A stretch of DNA of 64,000 nt from positions 352,440 to 416,439 of the forward strand of contig NZ_FQXD01000002.1 in assembly GCF_900129865.1 (NCBI RefSeq), read 5' to 3'. Below are positions 17,792 through 26,986 of this stretch, piece by piece. Position 1 is the first letter of the stretch. Every line of letters begins with the position of its first letter. The position numbers and the translations under genes were made by a program. A model generated the notes under the pieces. The model saw only the letters and a program-made list of their open reading frames with translations. It was not told the origin of the DNA and ran no database searches. The DNA is from Virgibacillus chiguensis. GTDB taxonomy: Bacteria > Bacillota > Bacilli > Bacillales > Amphibacillaceae.

Positions 17792-19039
17792 TTAACAAAA
17801 CGAATCTTTTGATTTTGGTACAGACAAGCCAAATAATGGGCGTACATATAAAGCGATAAATGTTCCTCCTAGCGCTAAAATCCCCCATATATAGCCATGT
17901 AAACTAAATGAGGCAATTCCTCCAAAATAAGCGCCAATATTGCACCCAAAAGCTAAACGGGCTCCATAACCCATTAACAATCCACCGATAACTGATGCAG
18001 CGACATTTTTCAAATTTAAACGTGTAAATTTAAATAAACCACCAGCAGCAGAAGCTATAAAAGCTCCTATAATAACGCCAAAGTTCAGTACAGTTGTGGA
18101 ATCAGCAAAAATGGAAGCTTGTAATGCTTGAGCATTATCCCCTTGCCAATAACCCCAGCTTGCTACATCCACACCTATAAGTGCAGCAATTTTAGAACCC
18201 CAAAGTGCAAAACCAGATGTTATTCCCCAAGGTGTGCCTCGCGTCATAAGTGTTAGTGCATTTAATACAGCTAATACCACCGCTGCCGCAAGTAAAGGCC
18301 ATGACCCCCGCAATATACGCTTCCAGCCTTTTTCGGAAGGTACAGATGCCATTTTAGGTGATTGTTTTTTCTTCTCTACAACAATCGTGATCCATGTAAT
18401 CATGCCAAACAAAATAATTGATATCAACCATGCGCCACCATACCCAAGGCCCGTAGATGTAGCTAATGAAATAGGTGCAAAGCTCGGTAAATCTTCTGTC
18501 CAAAAAGGAAGATGTTTTGCGCCAATGGTAGACCCAATAATAAAAAACAGGAGTGTTACAAACATAACCGTTCTCCCCCCACCAACAGCGTAAAGTGTCC
18601 CTGAAGCACATCCACCACCAAGTTGCATGCCTATCCCAAATACGAAAGCTCCAACTAGCAAGCTAATACCAACAGGCGAAACATAGCCGTTTACTTCTGC
18701 ACCAAAAAAAGAATAACCGTAAGCAAGAATTGGGGCAAACAACGTAACTGCTACAGCAAGCATGAGCATATGAGAACGTAATGCTTCTCCATTACCTACA
18801 GACATAAAACGTCTAAAGGCAGAAGTAAAACCGAAACGTGCGTGAAACAATGTGTAACCTAATAACAAACCAAGTAGTAACAAAATTGGCTGGGTGATTT
18901 CCTGAGTAGTAACTAAATATATTCCAAGGAGAAAAGCAACAATGATTCCGCCTGTAATGAAAGTAGTTTGTGGTTTGTTTAATTGAAACTGATCCGTACG
19001 TACAGGGTTTTTCACTTCACTAACTGGTTGAACTTTCAT
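17792..19039 (-). CDS. YeeE/YedE-family thiosulfate transporter (TsuA-like)
   Basis: The 415-aa membrane protein has about 11-13 hydrophobic segments. Two halves each carry the family motif with a conserved Cys: G-G-G-C-A-S-G-T-L-Y-A near 140 and A-F-G-C-N-I-G-A-Y-F-G near 367. In TsuA these cysteines pass thiosulfate through the membrane. It probably supplies reduced sulfur. No TsuB/TusA-like partner gene is adjacent. Two in-frame ATGs exist; the one at 19039 has a better distance (9) to AAGGAAAGG than that at 19048. Confidence 0.85.
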   Translation of the reverse strand: MKVQPVSEVKNPVRTDQFQLNKPQTTFITGGIIVAFLLGIYLVTTQEITQPILLLLGLLLGYTLFHARFGFTSAFRRFMSVGNGEALRSHMLMLAVAVTLFAPILAYGYSFFGAEVNGYVSPVGISLLVGAFVFGIGMQLGGGCASGTLYAVGGGRTVMFVTLLFFIIGSTIGAKHLPFWTEDLPSFAPISLATSTGLGYGGAWLISIILFGMITWITIVVEKKKQSPKMASVPSEKGWKRILRGSWPLLAAAVVLAVLNALTLMTRGTPWGITSGFALWGSKIAALIGVDVASWGYWQGDNAQALQASIFADSTTVLNFGVIIGAFIASAAGGLFKFTRLNLKNVAASVIGGLLMGYGARLAFGCNIGAYFGGIASFSLHGYIWGILALGGTFIALYVRPLFGLSVPKSKDSFC

Positions 19040-19116
19040 TAAAAACATCCTTTCCTTATAAAATTAGTCGGATTTAATTTATAATAATACATTCTACACA
19101 AATACGTGTCAATACT

Positions 19117-19190
19117 TTTTAGAAAATTTGGCTTGTCGCTAATCTTTATAGCCGAAACTGTAGTTGTTGTTATACGATACACCTCTAGAC
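19117..19190 (+). repeat. Family A repeat upstream of the TsuA-like gene
   Basis: TTTAGAAAATTTGGCTTGTCG is followed by CTAATCTTTATAGCCGAAAC, a T-rich part and TTATACGATACACCTCTAGAC. It matches the family along its whole length with scattered changes. Confidence 0.65.
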
Positions 19191-19329
19191 CTTCTTATTG
19201 AGTAAAAAATATTAGAAAAAACTTCACTTCTCAAAATCGCTGTAACTAGCCTTCTCTACAGTTTTAAATTCTATCTCTTTCAAAACCGAAAACAGCACGA
19301 TTAATAATCCATAGCCCCCAAGGTATATA

Positions 19330-19369
19330 CATAATTTATTTGCTATATGGAAAATCTACGTATAGCAAA
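19330..19369 (+). promoter_or_regulatory. Sigma-K-like -10 and leader hairpin of the small basic protein gene
   Basis: CATAATTTA at 19330-19338 fits the sigma-K -10 (CATAnnnTA); no good -35 was found. It is followed by a 9-bp inverted repeat (TTTGCTATA 19339-19347, TATAGCAAA 19361-19369) that touches the GGAGG ribosome binding site at 19370. The hairpin could hide or expose that site. Confidence 0.35.
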
Positions 19370-19381
19370 GGAGGAAGTTAC

Positions 19382-19519
19382 ATGTCTGAACAAAACAAAA
19401 ACCGTAACAAAGACAAAAACAAGCAAAACAATCAAAATAAACACAATAAGTTACGTCCCGATGTTGAATTTTCCAGAGAAAATCCAATGAATCAGGAAAT
19501 AAAAAAGCAAAATCGTTAA
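19382..19519 (+). CDS. Small Asn/Lys-rich protein (45 aa), possibly spore-related
   Basis: The product starts M-S-E-Q-N-K-N-R-N-K-D-K-N-K and is almost free of hydrophobic residues except for L-R-P-D-V-E-F-S. An excellent binding site (AAGGAGGAAGTTAC) precedes the ATG. Short, very hydrophilic proteins of this kind in Bacillaceae are often minor acid-soluble spore proteins or coat-associated peptides, and the sigma-K-like upstream sequence agrees, but no family was recognised. Confidence 0.6.
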   Translation: MSEQNKNRNKDKNKQNNQNKHNKLRPDVEFSRENPMNQEIKKQNR

Positions 19520-20026
19520 GCATTAACATTGTTGTACCTAATTTTAATGAAATAAAGCTCGTTGCAAAACGTAAATTCTTCATGAGACTTGGCTTATCGC
19601 TAAGTTTCATTTTTTATACATTGGTTTATTATAAAGCAAAAAATTGCACCAACATGCTCGGAGATTAGCAATTGTCTAGCATTTTCATAAGATAAAATTG
19701 GATCCCTTATAGTACAGTACAAGCGTAACGACAGCCTTTTGCCACCAGTAAGTCTTTAAAAATACATATGTTAAAAAGCAGCACTACTTTCATAAAGCAT
19801 TTTATTATGCTTTTTTTTACACATCGCGTAAACTCTATATAGTTCCAAACGATTCAAACATGGAGCACCACTTATATTTCCTTTTAGAAAAATTCTATGA
19901 CGGAAAAATGAATTATATTCCTATATAATGTGAAATCTTGACTCATCAGGGAGTTTAAGTACATCCTCCACTGAATAATGTTCGTATATCATACTCAAAA
20001 GCCTCTAAATGAAAGGGAGGTTCTCC
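19520..20026. other. Intergenic region with a partial family A repeat and an orphan terminator
   Basis: A partial family A copy spans about 19584-19625 (ACTTGGCTTATCGCTAAGTTT). A strong terminator lies at 19794-19818. No protein gene is visible. The terminator is 275 bases beyond the small gene, so it may end a long 3' region or a small RNA. Confidence 0.5.
19794..19818 (+). terminator. Orphan intrinsic terminator
   Basis: The stem AAAGCAT/ATGCTTT with a 6-base loop runs into eight T in total. No plus-strand gene ends close to it. Confidence 0.75.
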
Positions 20027-21076
20027 ATGCAACAAGTTTATAGTGATATTAATCAATTTCGTGGAACTCATTACGACTTTGGTTATTACCAAGGAACGCT
20101 ATTAAAAAATTTGCCTATTTTACCCAATCGAAAAAAGCAATGGGCCGCAAAAAAGCAACGCCATTTTATAATAGATGACAACAAAATAAAAGAACGATTA
20201 TTTCAATTTGCACCTGGTATCTGGGATGAACTTCACGGTCTAAAAGATGCTCTACAAATGAATATTAATGAAGCAATTCAAGATTTTGGTGGATATTATT
20301 TGGAGTACGGTCGTAGTGGCTGCTCTATTTACACAAATACGGATTACATGGTGCGAAATTACGATAATGCACCCTCTACCTATGAAGGTCGTTATTTACT
20401 GTATCAACCTACAGATTATGGATACGCCGCTCTCGGCCCTACAATGCAAATAACAGGGCGAACAGATGGGATGAACGAGCATGGTTTAGCAATGGGTTAT
20501 AACTTTATTAATCGTAAGCAGTCTGCTGACGGATTTTTATGTAATATGATTGGACGAATTATTTTGGAATCATGTAAAAATGTAGAAGAGGCTGTTGCAC
20601 TTTTAAGGGAAATACCACATCGACACTCTTTTAGTTACGCCTTACTTGATAAAAATGGCATGAGAAAAGTCGTCGAAGCCTCTCCTCGAGATGTTGTGGT
20701 ACACAATGCTTCTATTTGCACAAATCATTTTCAGCATTTATCTGAAGAAAACCGTTTTCGCATGGATGATTCCTTGCGACGTTACGATGCGATAGAAAGT
20801 CAGTCTACACATATCCATACCCGTTATCAAGCTTTCCAAATGCTCAATCAGTCAAATAATGGTATATTTTCGACGAAATATGGGGCTTGGGCTGGAACAT
20901 TGCATACGGCGCTATACCTACCTAAAAGTAAACTTGCGTGGTTTGCGCTAGGAGGAGATAGAGAGCCTTTACTATTTGACTTTAACCGTTGGCTTCAAGG
21001 CAAAGACACGAATATGAAACGAATAAAAGGAGAATTGCATAGTTCGGAAGTTTTTGCAAACATGGAACTTTTTTAA
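20027..21076 (+). CDS. C45-family acyltransferase/hydrolase (Ntn hydrolase)
   Basis: The 349-aa protein belongs to the acyl-CoA:6-aminopenicillanate acyltransferase-like C45 family. It shows F-R-G-T-H-Y-D-F-G-Y-Y-Q-G near 9, the nucleophile region S-G-C-S-I-Y-T-N near 96 with the catalytic Cys preceded by Gly, R-N-Y-D-N, and G-M-N-E-H-G-L-A-M-G-Y-N near 150. The precursor is normally cleaved before the Cys. These enzymes hydrolyse or transfer acyl groups on amides; the substrate is unknown. The start is the ATG at 20027 after GGGAGG. It appears monocistronic. Confidence 0.8.
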   Translation: MQQVYSDINQFRGTHYDFGYYQGTLLKNLPILPNRKKQWAAKKQRHFIIDDNKIKERLFQFAPGIWDELHGLKDALQMNINEAIQDFGGYYLEYGRSGCSIYTNTDYMVRNYDNAPSTYEGRYLLYQPTDYGYAALGPTMQITGRTDGMNEHGLAMGYNFINRKQSADGFLCNMIGRIILESCKNVEEAVALLREIPHRHSFSYALLDKNGMRKVVEASPRDVVVHNASICTNHFQHLSEENRFRMDDSLRRYDAIESQSTHIHTRYQAFQMLNQSNNGIFSTKYGAWAGTLHTALYLPKSKLAWFALGGDREPLLFDFNRWLQGKDTNMKRIKGELHSSEVFANMELF

Positions 21077-21184
21077 TGGTGCTAGAAACACGAATCATTT
21101 TTTCTCAACATAACCAGTGGGCGATGTTTCCCTTCTGGTTACTTGAAGCCTTTTCTACCTTCTATCTATGTTATACTTATATAC

Positions 21185-21247
21185 GTTAGAAAAACTTGGC
21201 TTGTCGCCAAGTTTTATGGCAAAAGCTAACGTTTTTCCGATAGTGGA
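21185..21247 (+). repeat. Family A repeat, well preserved, next to a family C copy
   Basis: GTTAGAAAAACTTGGCTTGTCG, CCAAG, TTTTATGGCAAAAGC, TAACGTTTTTC and GATAGTGGAAC follow in order. The outer arms GTTAGAAAAAC and GTTTTTC can pair. It lies 110 bases after the C45 gene in the orientation expected of a terminator. Confidence 0.75.
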
Positions 21248-21323
21248 ACAAAGGGACAAATACATCTCAAAAACGTCTAAAAACTGGACATGTCCAGTAA
21301 TAGTAGGAGCACATAATCATTCG

Positions 21324-21529
21324 CTTGGAAGGAAAGGTGTCGACTCTTGCTGGAAAAGCATGAGATTGGCGTTTTTTGCGAGCGAGGAGACTCAAGCAAC
21401 CATGAGGAAAGCGTCCGCCTATAGTGAAAAACGACGGGTTCAAGTACGTATACAATTTGGATTAGGAAAACAAATAAAATCTTAGAAAAATAACGGATGA
21501 ATATAACACCTAAATTAATATACGAGGAG
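21324..21529 (+). repeat. Family C repeat ending in the pabA ribosome binding site
   Basis: It shares with the copy at 33577 the blocks TGGAAAAGCATGAGA, GCGTTTTTTGCGAG, GAGGAGACTCAAGC, GGAAAGCGTCCGCCT and ACAATTT, and the tail CCTAAATTAATATACGAGGAG. The last six bases GAGGAG are the Shine-Dalgarno sequence of pabA (ATG at 21537). Confidence 0.75.
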
Positions 21530-21536
21530 TCATTTT

Positions 21537-22139
21537 ATGATACTCATGATTGACAATTATGATTCATTTACCTTCAATTTAGTACAATATATAAGACAGC
21601 TTGATTTGGAAGTGCGTATTGCAAGAAATGATGCGATCACTGTAGAAGAAGTTCAACAATTGCAGCCAGAAGCGATTGTCCTATCTCCAGGTCCTGGAAC
21701 TCCAAATTCAGCTGGAATTTGTTTAGAAATTGTAACGAAACTATACCAACAAATTCCTATACTCGGTATATGCCTTGGTCATCAAACGATTGCCCAAGCT
21801 TTTGGCGCCACGATTGAAAAAGCAAAGCAACCCATGCATGGTAAAGTATCTCTCATTACCCACGATAATCGAAGAATGTTTCAAAATCTAAATAATCCTC
21901 TAGCAGTTACTCGGTATCATTCCCTCATTGTAAATAAAGAATCCATGCCAGACTGCTTAGAAACAAGCGCTACGACAAAAGAGGGAGAAATCATGGCGCT
22001 TCGCCATAAACTTTATCCAATAGAAGGCATACAAGCGCATCCCGAGGCAATTTTATCAAAAAGTGGAATCGAATTACTTCATAATTTTTTTACTGTCAAA
22101 GGAAGTTATAAGAATGGAAAATATTTACCTGCAATTTGA
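21537..22139 (+). CDS. pabA: Aminodeoxychorismate synthase glutaminase subunit (PabA/TrpG)
   Basis: The 200-aa class I glutamine amidotransferase starts M-I-L-M-I-D-N-Y-D-S-F-T-F-N. The nucleophile Cys is in I-L-G-I-C-L-G-H-Q near 78 and the His-Glu pair in Q-A-H-P-E-A near 170. It releases ammonia from glutamine for the chorismate-modifying partner encoded immediately downstream. Its 3' end overlaps the start of the pabB-pabC gene by 26 bases. In Bacilli one PabA often serves both folate and tryptophan synthesis; with no trp genes here, folate is the main role. Confidence 0.93.
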   Translation: MILMIDNYDSFTFNLVQYIRQLDLEVRIARNDAITVEEVQQLQPEAIVLSPGPGTPNSAGICLEIVTKLYQQIPILGICLGHQTIAQAFGATIEKAKQPMHGKVSLITHDNRRMFQNLNNPLAVTRYHSLIVNKESMPDCLETSATTKEGEIMALRHKLYPIEGIQAHPEAILSKSGIELLHNFFTVKGSYKNGKYLPAI

Positions 22140-23841
22140 CTTTAACGAACAGCAACCTGTTGCATTTAAAGATCCCATTACCATTATTTCCACCTATGAG
22201 TTATCTGAAGTTGTCCCTTGTTTGCAGAAGGTGGAGCAATATATTCAAGCTGGATACTACGCAGGAGGGTTTCTAGCTTATGAAGCTGCGCCAGCATTTG
22301 ACCCAGCTTTTCAAGTACATACAAACGGGAGCTTTCCGCTAATATGGTTCGGTATTTTTTCAGAAGCGGAGGCACCTCACAAACGACGAGTGAGTCCATT
22401 TGCCATTCAAAAATGGCAAATGGATATCAAAGAACAAGAATATAAGCAGCAAATTGAACATATTAAACAGCAGATTGAAGAAGGTCATACATATCAAGTT
22501 AATTATACCATTCCCTTAAGGAGCTATTTTACAGGTGATAGCTTTGCATATTATGAGCAATTAGCCGCTTCACAAGCTGCAAACTACGCTGCTTATTTAC
22601 AAACGGGCAATTATTCTATTTTATCGGCTTCCCCAGAGCTTTTTTTTCATTTAAAAAAGGGGGTAGTTACTACAAAACCGATGAAAGGAACTGCAAAAAG
22701 AGGTAGCACAATCGAAGAGGATAAAGCAAATGCGGATTGGCTCTATTATTCTGAAAAGAATCGTGCGGAAAATGTGATGATTGTTGATTTATTACGTAAC
22801 GATCTTAGTAGAATTGCAAAACGCGGCACCGTACGTGTACCTGAACTGTTTACAATAGAACGCTACCCCACTGTTTTTCAAATGACATCAACTGTTACAG
22901 CAGAAGTGGAAACGAATTTAACGAGCATCTTTGGAGCATTGTTTCCTTGTGGTTCGATTACCGGGGCACCAAAAGTCAGCACCATGAATATCATTCGTAA
23001 TATAGAAAAAACACCGCGCAATATTTATTGTGGTGCAATTGGCTACATAACTCCTGAACATGAAGCGATCTTTAATGTACCAATTCGAACAGTATCCATT
23101 GACAACACTAGTAATGAAGCTACTTACGGTGTAGGAGGAGGAATAACTTGGGATTCAACAGCGGAGGAAGAATATGAAGAAATGCTTGCCAAAACGCTCG
23201 TGTTAGAAAAAAAGAAAAATAGCTTTGACTTACTGGAAAGTATTCGGCTAGAAAACGGTTGCTATCCATTGCTTGCGTACCATTTAAACAGAATGGAAAA
23301 ATCGGCTACCCATTTTTCTTACCCATTTGATCCATTATTTATAAAGCAGAAACTGGAACAAATTGCCCAGCAATCGAATACAAGAGTGCACAAATTGCGT
23401 TTATTGTTATCCAAAACTGGGCAAATTAATTTAGATCTGCAGCCGATAAGCATGTTAAAAAAACAACTGCATGTCCGTCTTGCTACACGGGCAATAAACA
23501 AAACAAACCCTTTCTTTTATCATAAAACGACAAACCGAGAAATATACGAAGCATTTTTAACAGAGCATCCCGATGCTGATGACGTTTTATTATGGAATGA
23601 TGAGTTGCAAATTACCGAATTTACCATTGGCAATGTGGTCGTAGAAATAGATAAAAAATATTATACTCCCCCAGTAGAATGCGGGTTGCTACCAGGAACC
23701 TTCCGTCAATATGTACTTGAAACAAAAGAAGTGCAAGAAAAAATCATTACTATTACAGATTTACAACAAATATCGAATATCTGGCTTATTAACAGCGTTA
23801 GAGGCTGGGTCCCTGTTACCATTGAAAGGGAACAAATGTAA
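22114..23841 (+). CDS. pabB: Fused aminodeoxychorismate synthase component I and lyase (PabB-PabC)
   Basis: The 575-aa protein has two parts. Residues about 1-375 are PabB: K-P-M-K-G-T-A-K-R-G near 190 carries the Lys that distinguishes PabB from TrpE, followed by D-L-L-R-N-D-L and G-S-I-T-G-A-P-K near 285. Residues about 380-575 are a PabC-like class IV PLP protein (L-L-E-S-I-R-L, T-E-F-T-I-G-N, G-L-L-P-G-T-F-R). Together they convert chorismate plus ammonia to 4-aminobenzoate and pyruvate. The start is the ATG at 22114 after AAAGGAAG, inside pabA; an in-frame ATG at 22063 has no binding site. Confidence 0.92.
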   Translation: MENIYLQFDFNEQQPVAFKDPITIISTYELSEVVPCLQKVEQYIQAGYYAGGFLAYEAAPAFDPAFQVHTNGSFPLIWFGIFSEAEAPHKRRVSPFAIQKWQMDIKEQEYKQQIEHIKQQIEEGHTYQVNYTIPLRSYFTGDSFAYYEQLAASQAANYAAYLQTGNYSILSASPELFFHLKKGVVTTKPMKGTAKRGSTIEEDKANADWLYYSEKNRAENVMIVDLLRNDLSRIAKRGTVRVPELFTIERYPTVFQMTSTVTAEVETNLTSIFGALFPCGSITGAPKVSTMNIIRNIEKTPRNIYCGAIGYITPEHEAIFNVPIRTVSIDNTSNEATYGVGGGITWDSTAEEEYEEMLAKTLVLEKKKNSFDLLESIRLENGCYPLLAYHLNRMEKSATHFSYPFDPLFIKQKLEQIAQQSNTRVHKLRLLLSKTGQINLDLQPISMLKKQLHVRLATRAINKTNPFFYHKTTNREIYEAFLTEHPDADDVLLWNDELQITEFTIGNVVVEIDKKYYTPPVECGLLPGTFRQYVLETKEVQEKIITITDLQQISNIWLINSVRGWVPVTIEREQM

Positions 23842-23860
23842 AAATAGATTTTGTAGAAGT

Positions 23861-23898
23861 AAAAAGCTCCAGATAGATTTGTCTATTCTGGAGCTTTT
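23861..23898. terminator. Bidirectional terminator between pabB-pabC and the ZIP gene
   Basis: AAAAAGCTCCAGA and TCTGGAGCTTTT form a stem of at least 11 bp, with A- and T-rich flanks suiting both strands. The convergent genes end 20 and 3 bases away. Confidence 0.88.
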
Positions 23899-23900
23899 CT

Positions 23901-24719
23901 TTAACCAAGCGCAACATCTAATATCATCATAACTGTAAAGCCAACCATTAAACTCATGGAGGCTAAATCACGATTGCCTTGTTCTTGCGACCCAGGAATA
24001 ACCTCTTCTGCCACTACAAAAATCATTGCTCCGGCTGCAAAGCTAAGTGCATATGGTAGTAATGGCTGAATAAACGTTACAGCTAAAGCACCAACAACAC
24101 CAGCTATTGGTTCAACCATTCCTGAAAATTGACCGTACATAAAGCTTTTCTTCCTAGACATCCCTTCCCTTCTCAATGGCATTGATACCGCAACACCTTC
24201 AGGGAAATTTTGAATGCCAATACCAATTGCTAAGGCTACTGCCCCTGTAATAGTCGCTGTTGGAAGGTCAGCAGCAATAGCTCCAAATGCGACACCAACG
24301 GCTAAGCCCTCAGGAATATTGTGTAACGTGATCGCCAAAACTAACAGCGTGCTACGTTTTTTACGTCCTGGATGTATCCCTTCTGCTTCTTGGATTGGAG
24401 AAGTAGGATGCAAATGTGGTAATACCTTGTCAACACCCCAAAGTGCTATTCCACCAAACATAAAACCGATAGCGGCAGGAACCCATGGCGTGTCACCATT
24501 AGCTTCCGCCATGTCTAACGCTGGAGATAATAACGACCAAAAACTAGCTGCAATCATTACGCCGCCTGCAAAACCGAGCATGCTATCTAAAAAACGTTGG
24601 TTAAAATTTTTGGTTGTAAAAACGAGAGCCGCGCCGAGTGCTGTCATCCCCCATGTAAATAAAGTTGCAATTAATGCTTGAATTATTGGATGTAATGTAA
24701 GAAAATAATCTACGAGCAT
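23901..24719 (-). CDS. ZIP-family divalent metal transporter
   Basis: The 272-aa protein has about eight hydrophobic segments. The metal-binding helices are clear: [10 protein letters not shown] near 133 and N-F-P-E-G-V-A-V near 171, with E-E-V-I-P near 240. This is the ZupT/GufA type that imports zinc and other divalent ions. A short His-containing loop (L-P-H-L-H-P) separates the halves. The start is the ATG at 24719, seven bases after GGAGGG; a nearer ATG at 24725 is too close to it. Confidence 0.88.
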   Translation of the reverse strand: MLVDYFLTLHPIIQALIATLFTWGMTALGAALVFTTKNFNQRFLDSMLGFAGGVMIAASFWSLLSPALDMAEANGDTPWVPAAIGFMFGGIALWGVDKVLPHLHPTSPIQEAEGIHPGRKKRSTLLVLAITLHNIPEGLAVGVAFGAIAADLPTATITGAVALAIGIGIQNFPEGVAVSMPLRREGMSRKKSFMYGQFSGMVEPIAGVVGALAVTFIQPLLPYALSFAAGAMIFVVAEEVIPGSQEQGNRDLASMSLMVGFTVMMILDVALG

Positions 24720-24838
24720 GCGCATACCCTCCAAAATATCAATTATTTACCATACTGCCATTTTATCATACATTATCCTATTGGCACATTAACAAGCTAT
24801 TTACGACACTATTTATTGAAAGGAGGGGACATAACATT

Positions 24839-25225
24839 ATGCGACTTTGGCATGAAAAGCTAATCACAAAATTACCTAGACAACAACTTTTAGGGCAACA
24901 TCGAGAATGTTGTGCTTTACGAGGAAACGGTTGGGGAAAAAGTCACGCAATTGTAAATTACGTGTTTCACTACTCTCCATATCGCCTGTTTTTATATCAC
25001 CAATTCATTATGGAAGAAATGAAAGGAAGAGGATATCGAGTCGATCCTTTATGGGAAAACGCATTTTACCGAGGGAAACAATGTAAGCAACATACAAAAG
25101 AAAGCCTCTATGCAGGGGAAGAAAATATTAGTAATGAATGGCCTTTCTACCCCGAACATGACGACACATATTTACAAGAATGTGTTGTGAACTTAAAAGA
25201 AAAAGGCATTGATATTTTAGTTTAA
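24839..25225 (+). CDS. Pyrimidine-dimer DNA glycosylase-like protein (endonuclease V fold)
   Basis: The 128-aa protein starts M-R-L-W-H-E-K-L-I and has L-P-R-Q-Q-L-L-G-Q-H-R-E-C near 14, resembling the N-terminal active-site region of the T4 endonuclease V (Pyr_excise) family, followed by the N-Y-V-F-H-Y-S-P-Y motif. Family members incise or bind UV-damaged DNA; the bacterial group with this exact start is mostly uncharacterised, so activity is inferred. The ATG follows AAAGGAGGGGACATAACATT. A spore photoproduct lyase operon converges from the other side, giving two possible UV-repair functions in 2 kb. Confidence 0.65.
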   Translation: MRLWHEKLITKLPRQQLLGQHRECCALRGNGWGKSHAIVNYVFHYSPYRLFLYHQFIMEEMKGRGYRVDPLWENAFYRGKQCKQHTKESLYAGEENISNEWPFYPEHDDTYLQECVVNLKEKGIDILV

Positions 25226-25320
25226 TTTATTTTATAGAAGGCTGGTCTTGCAAAAGTTGTTTCTGCTACTATAAACCAAAAATCTTTAGGAGAAGCTCCC
25301 GTTTTTCTAAGCGTAAGAAC

Positions 25321-25527
25321 AAAGGCGCAAGCGCCCGTTTAGCAACGTAGCGAGTGGAACGAATCAACGAAAGTTTTAGGAACCATGCCACTAAAACAGG
25401 GTTATGCCGTGGGCGGCAAGCCCGTTTTTAATCGGCCTTCCTTTTTAACACGAACCGATGATGACTTATCGTAGGGCGATGGAGTGAAGTCGCCTAGTTG
25501 CTGGGGGCTGGAGCCGGACGTGGCTAA
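25321..25527 (+). repeat. Family B repeat, full-length copy
   Basis: It starts GCGCAAGCGCCCGTTTAGC, then AACGTAGCGAGTGGAACG, ATCAACGAAAGTTTTAGG, a hairpin ACTAAAACAGGG/CCCGTTTTTAAT, GGCCTTCCTTTTTAACACG, GGCGATGGAGTGAAGTCGCC and CTGGAGCCGGACG. It matches the copy at 36897 over its whole length with few changes. It lies between convergent genes. Confidence 0.85.
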
Positions 25528-25587
25528 ATAACTTAGTAAGTTTATCCACAGCTGCTAAATTTTATAATTTCCTAGACCATAAGAAAA

Positions 25588-25624
25588 AGGGCTGCTTATA
25601 CCACCTTAACGGTTTAGCAGCCCT
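25588..25624 (-). terminator. Terminator of the splAB operon
   Basis: AGGGCTGCT (25588-25596) pairs with AGCAGCCCT (25616-25624), and TTTTTCTTATG follows on the minus strand. It lies 55 bases beyond the splB stop. Confidence 0.88.
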
Positions 25625-25678
25625 CATTTATAAAAGGTTCTTATGGTGTTGCCACAAATTCTAAAGATAAACATTTTA

Positions 25679-26707
25679 TCACGTGAAATATTCCACTTTA
25701 GCAGCTGGAAATAACTCTTGAATATACCCATGTAATGTCGTTTTTATATCAGCTTGTTCTTCATCTTTATATACATATTTTCCTATGCCGTAACGGCCCC
25801 ATTTCCATTTTCGTTTTGATTCGTCTAGCTCTAACTTGGTCATTGGATAATTTTTCTCAATTACACGCTTAGCTGGCTTCGTAAAACGATGCTGAATCAT
25901 TTCAAAAGTTAAATCTTTCTTCGCTTTTTCTGGCAACATTGCTTCTAATTTTTCAAACATCTCGTAATAACCCGTTTTCCAACCTTCATGTAAATAAATT
26001 GGTGCAACGATAAAACCTAATGGATAACCTGCATTAGCCACCTTAGCAGCGGCTTCTATCCGCTCATGAAGTCTGGACGTACCCGGCTCAAAGTATTTAA
26101 TAATGTAATCATCATTTATACTAAAGCGGAAGCGAGTTCTTCCATTGTGTTCAGCATCGAGCAAATGATCAACATGAGCAAATTTCGTAACAAATCGCAA
26201 CTGTCCATGCTCTGTTTTCCCGAAGAATTCGATTGCCCGTTTTAATGTGTGGGTTAAATGATCGATACCTACAATATCCGACGTACAGGAAGCTTCAAAA
26301 CGTGTAATTTCTGGGGCTCTTTCTTCCATATACGCCTCTGCAGCTTCAAATATCTCTTCTGTGTTAACATACGTACGGATATACGGCTTGCTCCCCATCG
26401 TCGTCTGTAAATAACAATAATGACAATGGCCCATGCACCCTGTAGCAAAAGGGATAGCGTATTCGGCAGAAGGTTTTGACGTATCAAATTTCAACGTTTT
26501 TCGTAATCCTACTACTAAAGTAGATTTTGCTACCCGATATTTTTGAAAATGGTTATCTCCAGGTAAATTACGAATCTGATTATGAGAAGTAGTTTGCCGA
26601 ATCTCTATCCCCATATTTTCAAATTTTGTAACGAGCTCTTGCCCTAAAGGATAATCCAATGCTTTTGGTTCCACATAAACAAGCTGCGGTACAAACGGCT
26701 TAACCAT
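25679..26707 (-). CDS. splB: Spore photoproduct lyase
   Basis: The 342-aa radical SAM enzyme has the exact family length. The cluster motif C-M-G-H-C-H-Y-C is near residue 91, and the hydrogen-donor Cys is in E-A-S-C-T-S-D near 140. It reverses the thymine dimer 5-thyminyl-5,6-dihydrothymine in germinating spores. The start is the ATG at 26707 after AGGAAGGATATT; a longer frame from 26764 overlaps splA and lacks a site. It overlaps the splA end by eight bases. Confidence 0.96.
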   Translation of the reverse strand: MVKPFVPQLVYVEPKALDYPLGQELVTKFENMGIEIRQTTSHNQIRNLPGDNHFQKYRVAKSTLVVGLRKTLKFDTSKPSAEYAIPFATGCMGHCHYCYLQTTMGSKPYIRTYVNTEEIFEAAEAYMEERAPEITRFEASCTSDIVGIDHLTHTLKRAIEFFGKTEHGQLRFVTKFAHVDHLLDAEHNGRTRFRFSINDDYIIKYFEPGTSRLHERIEAAAKVANAGYPLGFIVAPIYLHEGWKTGYYEMFEKLEAMLPEKAKKDLTFEMIQHRFTKPAKRVIEKNYPMTKLELDESKRKWKWGRYGIGKYVYKDEEQADIKTTLHGYIQELFPAAKVEYFT

Positions 26708-26957
26708 AATATCCTTCCTGATCCGCCACGCCAAATGCTGAGGCATATGCCGCTTCAGCTTCATCCGATGTTTTATACACAGCTACTTCCTCTGTTAAAG
26801 GATAGTACGTTTCATGGATAAATAGCGCCAACTCATTGGATTGCTCTGGGTGTTCGACTACAGCAGCTTGTTGAATGTGTGCAACATTTTGGGCATGTGG
26901 ATTGCGAATAATAATGTAAACAACTTCACCTGGTTGAAAATGATGATGCACTTCCAT
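26700..26957 (-). CDS. splA: SplA, regulator of spore photoproduct lyase
   Basis: The 85-aa protein (M-E-V-H-H-H-F-Q-P-G-E-V-V-Y) has the size and position of SplA, a TRAP-like protein that lowers splAB expression. The start is the ATG at 26957 with AGGTGA upstream; an in-frame upstream start lacks a site. It overlaps splB by eight bases, indicating translational coupling. Confidence 0.85.
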   Translation of the reverse strand: MEVHHHFQPGEVVYIIIRNPHAQNVAHIQQAAVVEHPEQSNELALFIHETYYPLTEEVAVYKTSDEAEAAYASAFGVADQEGYYG

Positions 26958-26986
26958 TTTTTCACCTAGCTTTCTTAGCATTTACA

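Noticed and set aside
21168..21485. A 105-codon frame between the C45 gene and pabA
   Set aside because: It runs across adjoining family A and C repeats and is explained by them.
25321..25527. Family B read as a CRISPR or tandem repeat
   Set aside because: Copies are single, far apart and in intergenic sites, with no regular spacers.
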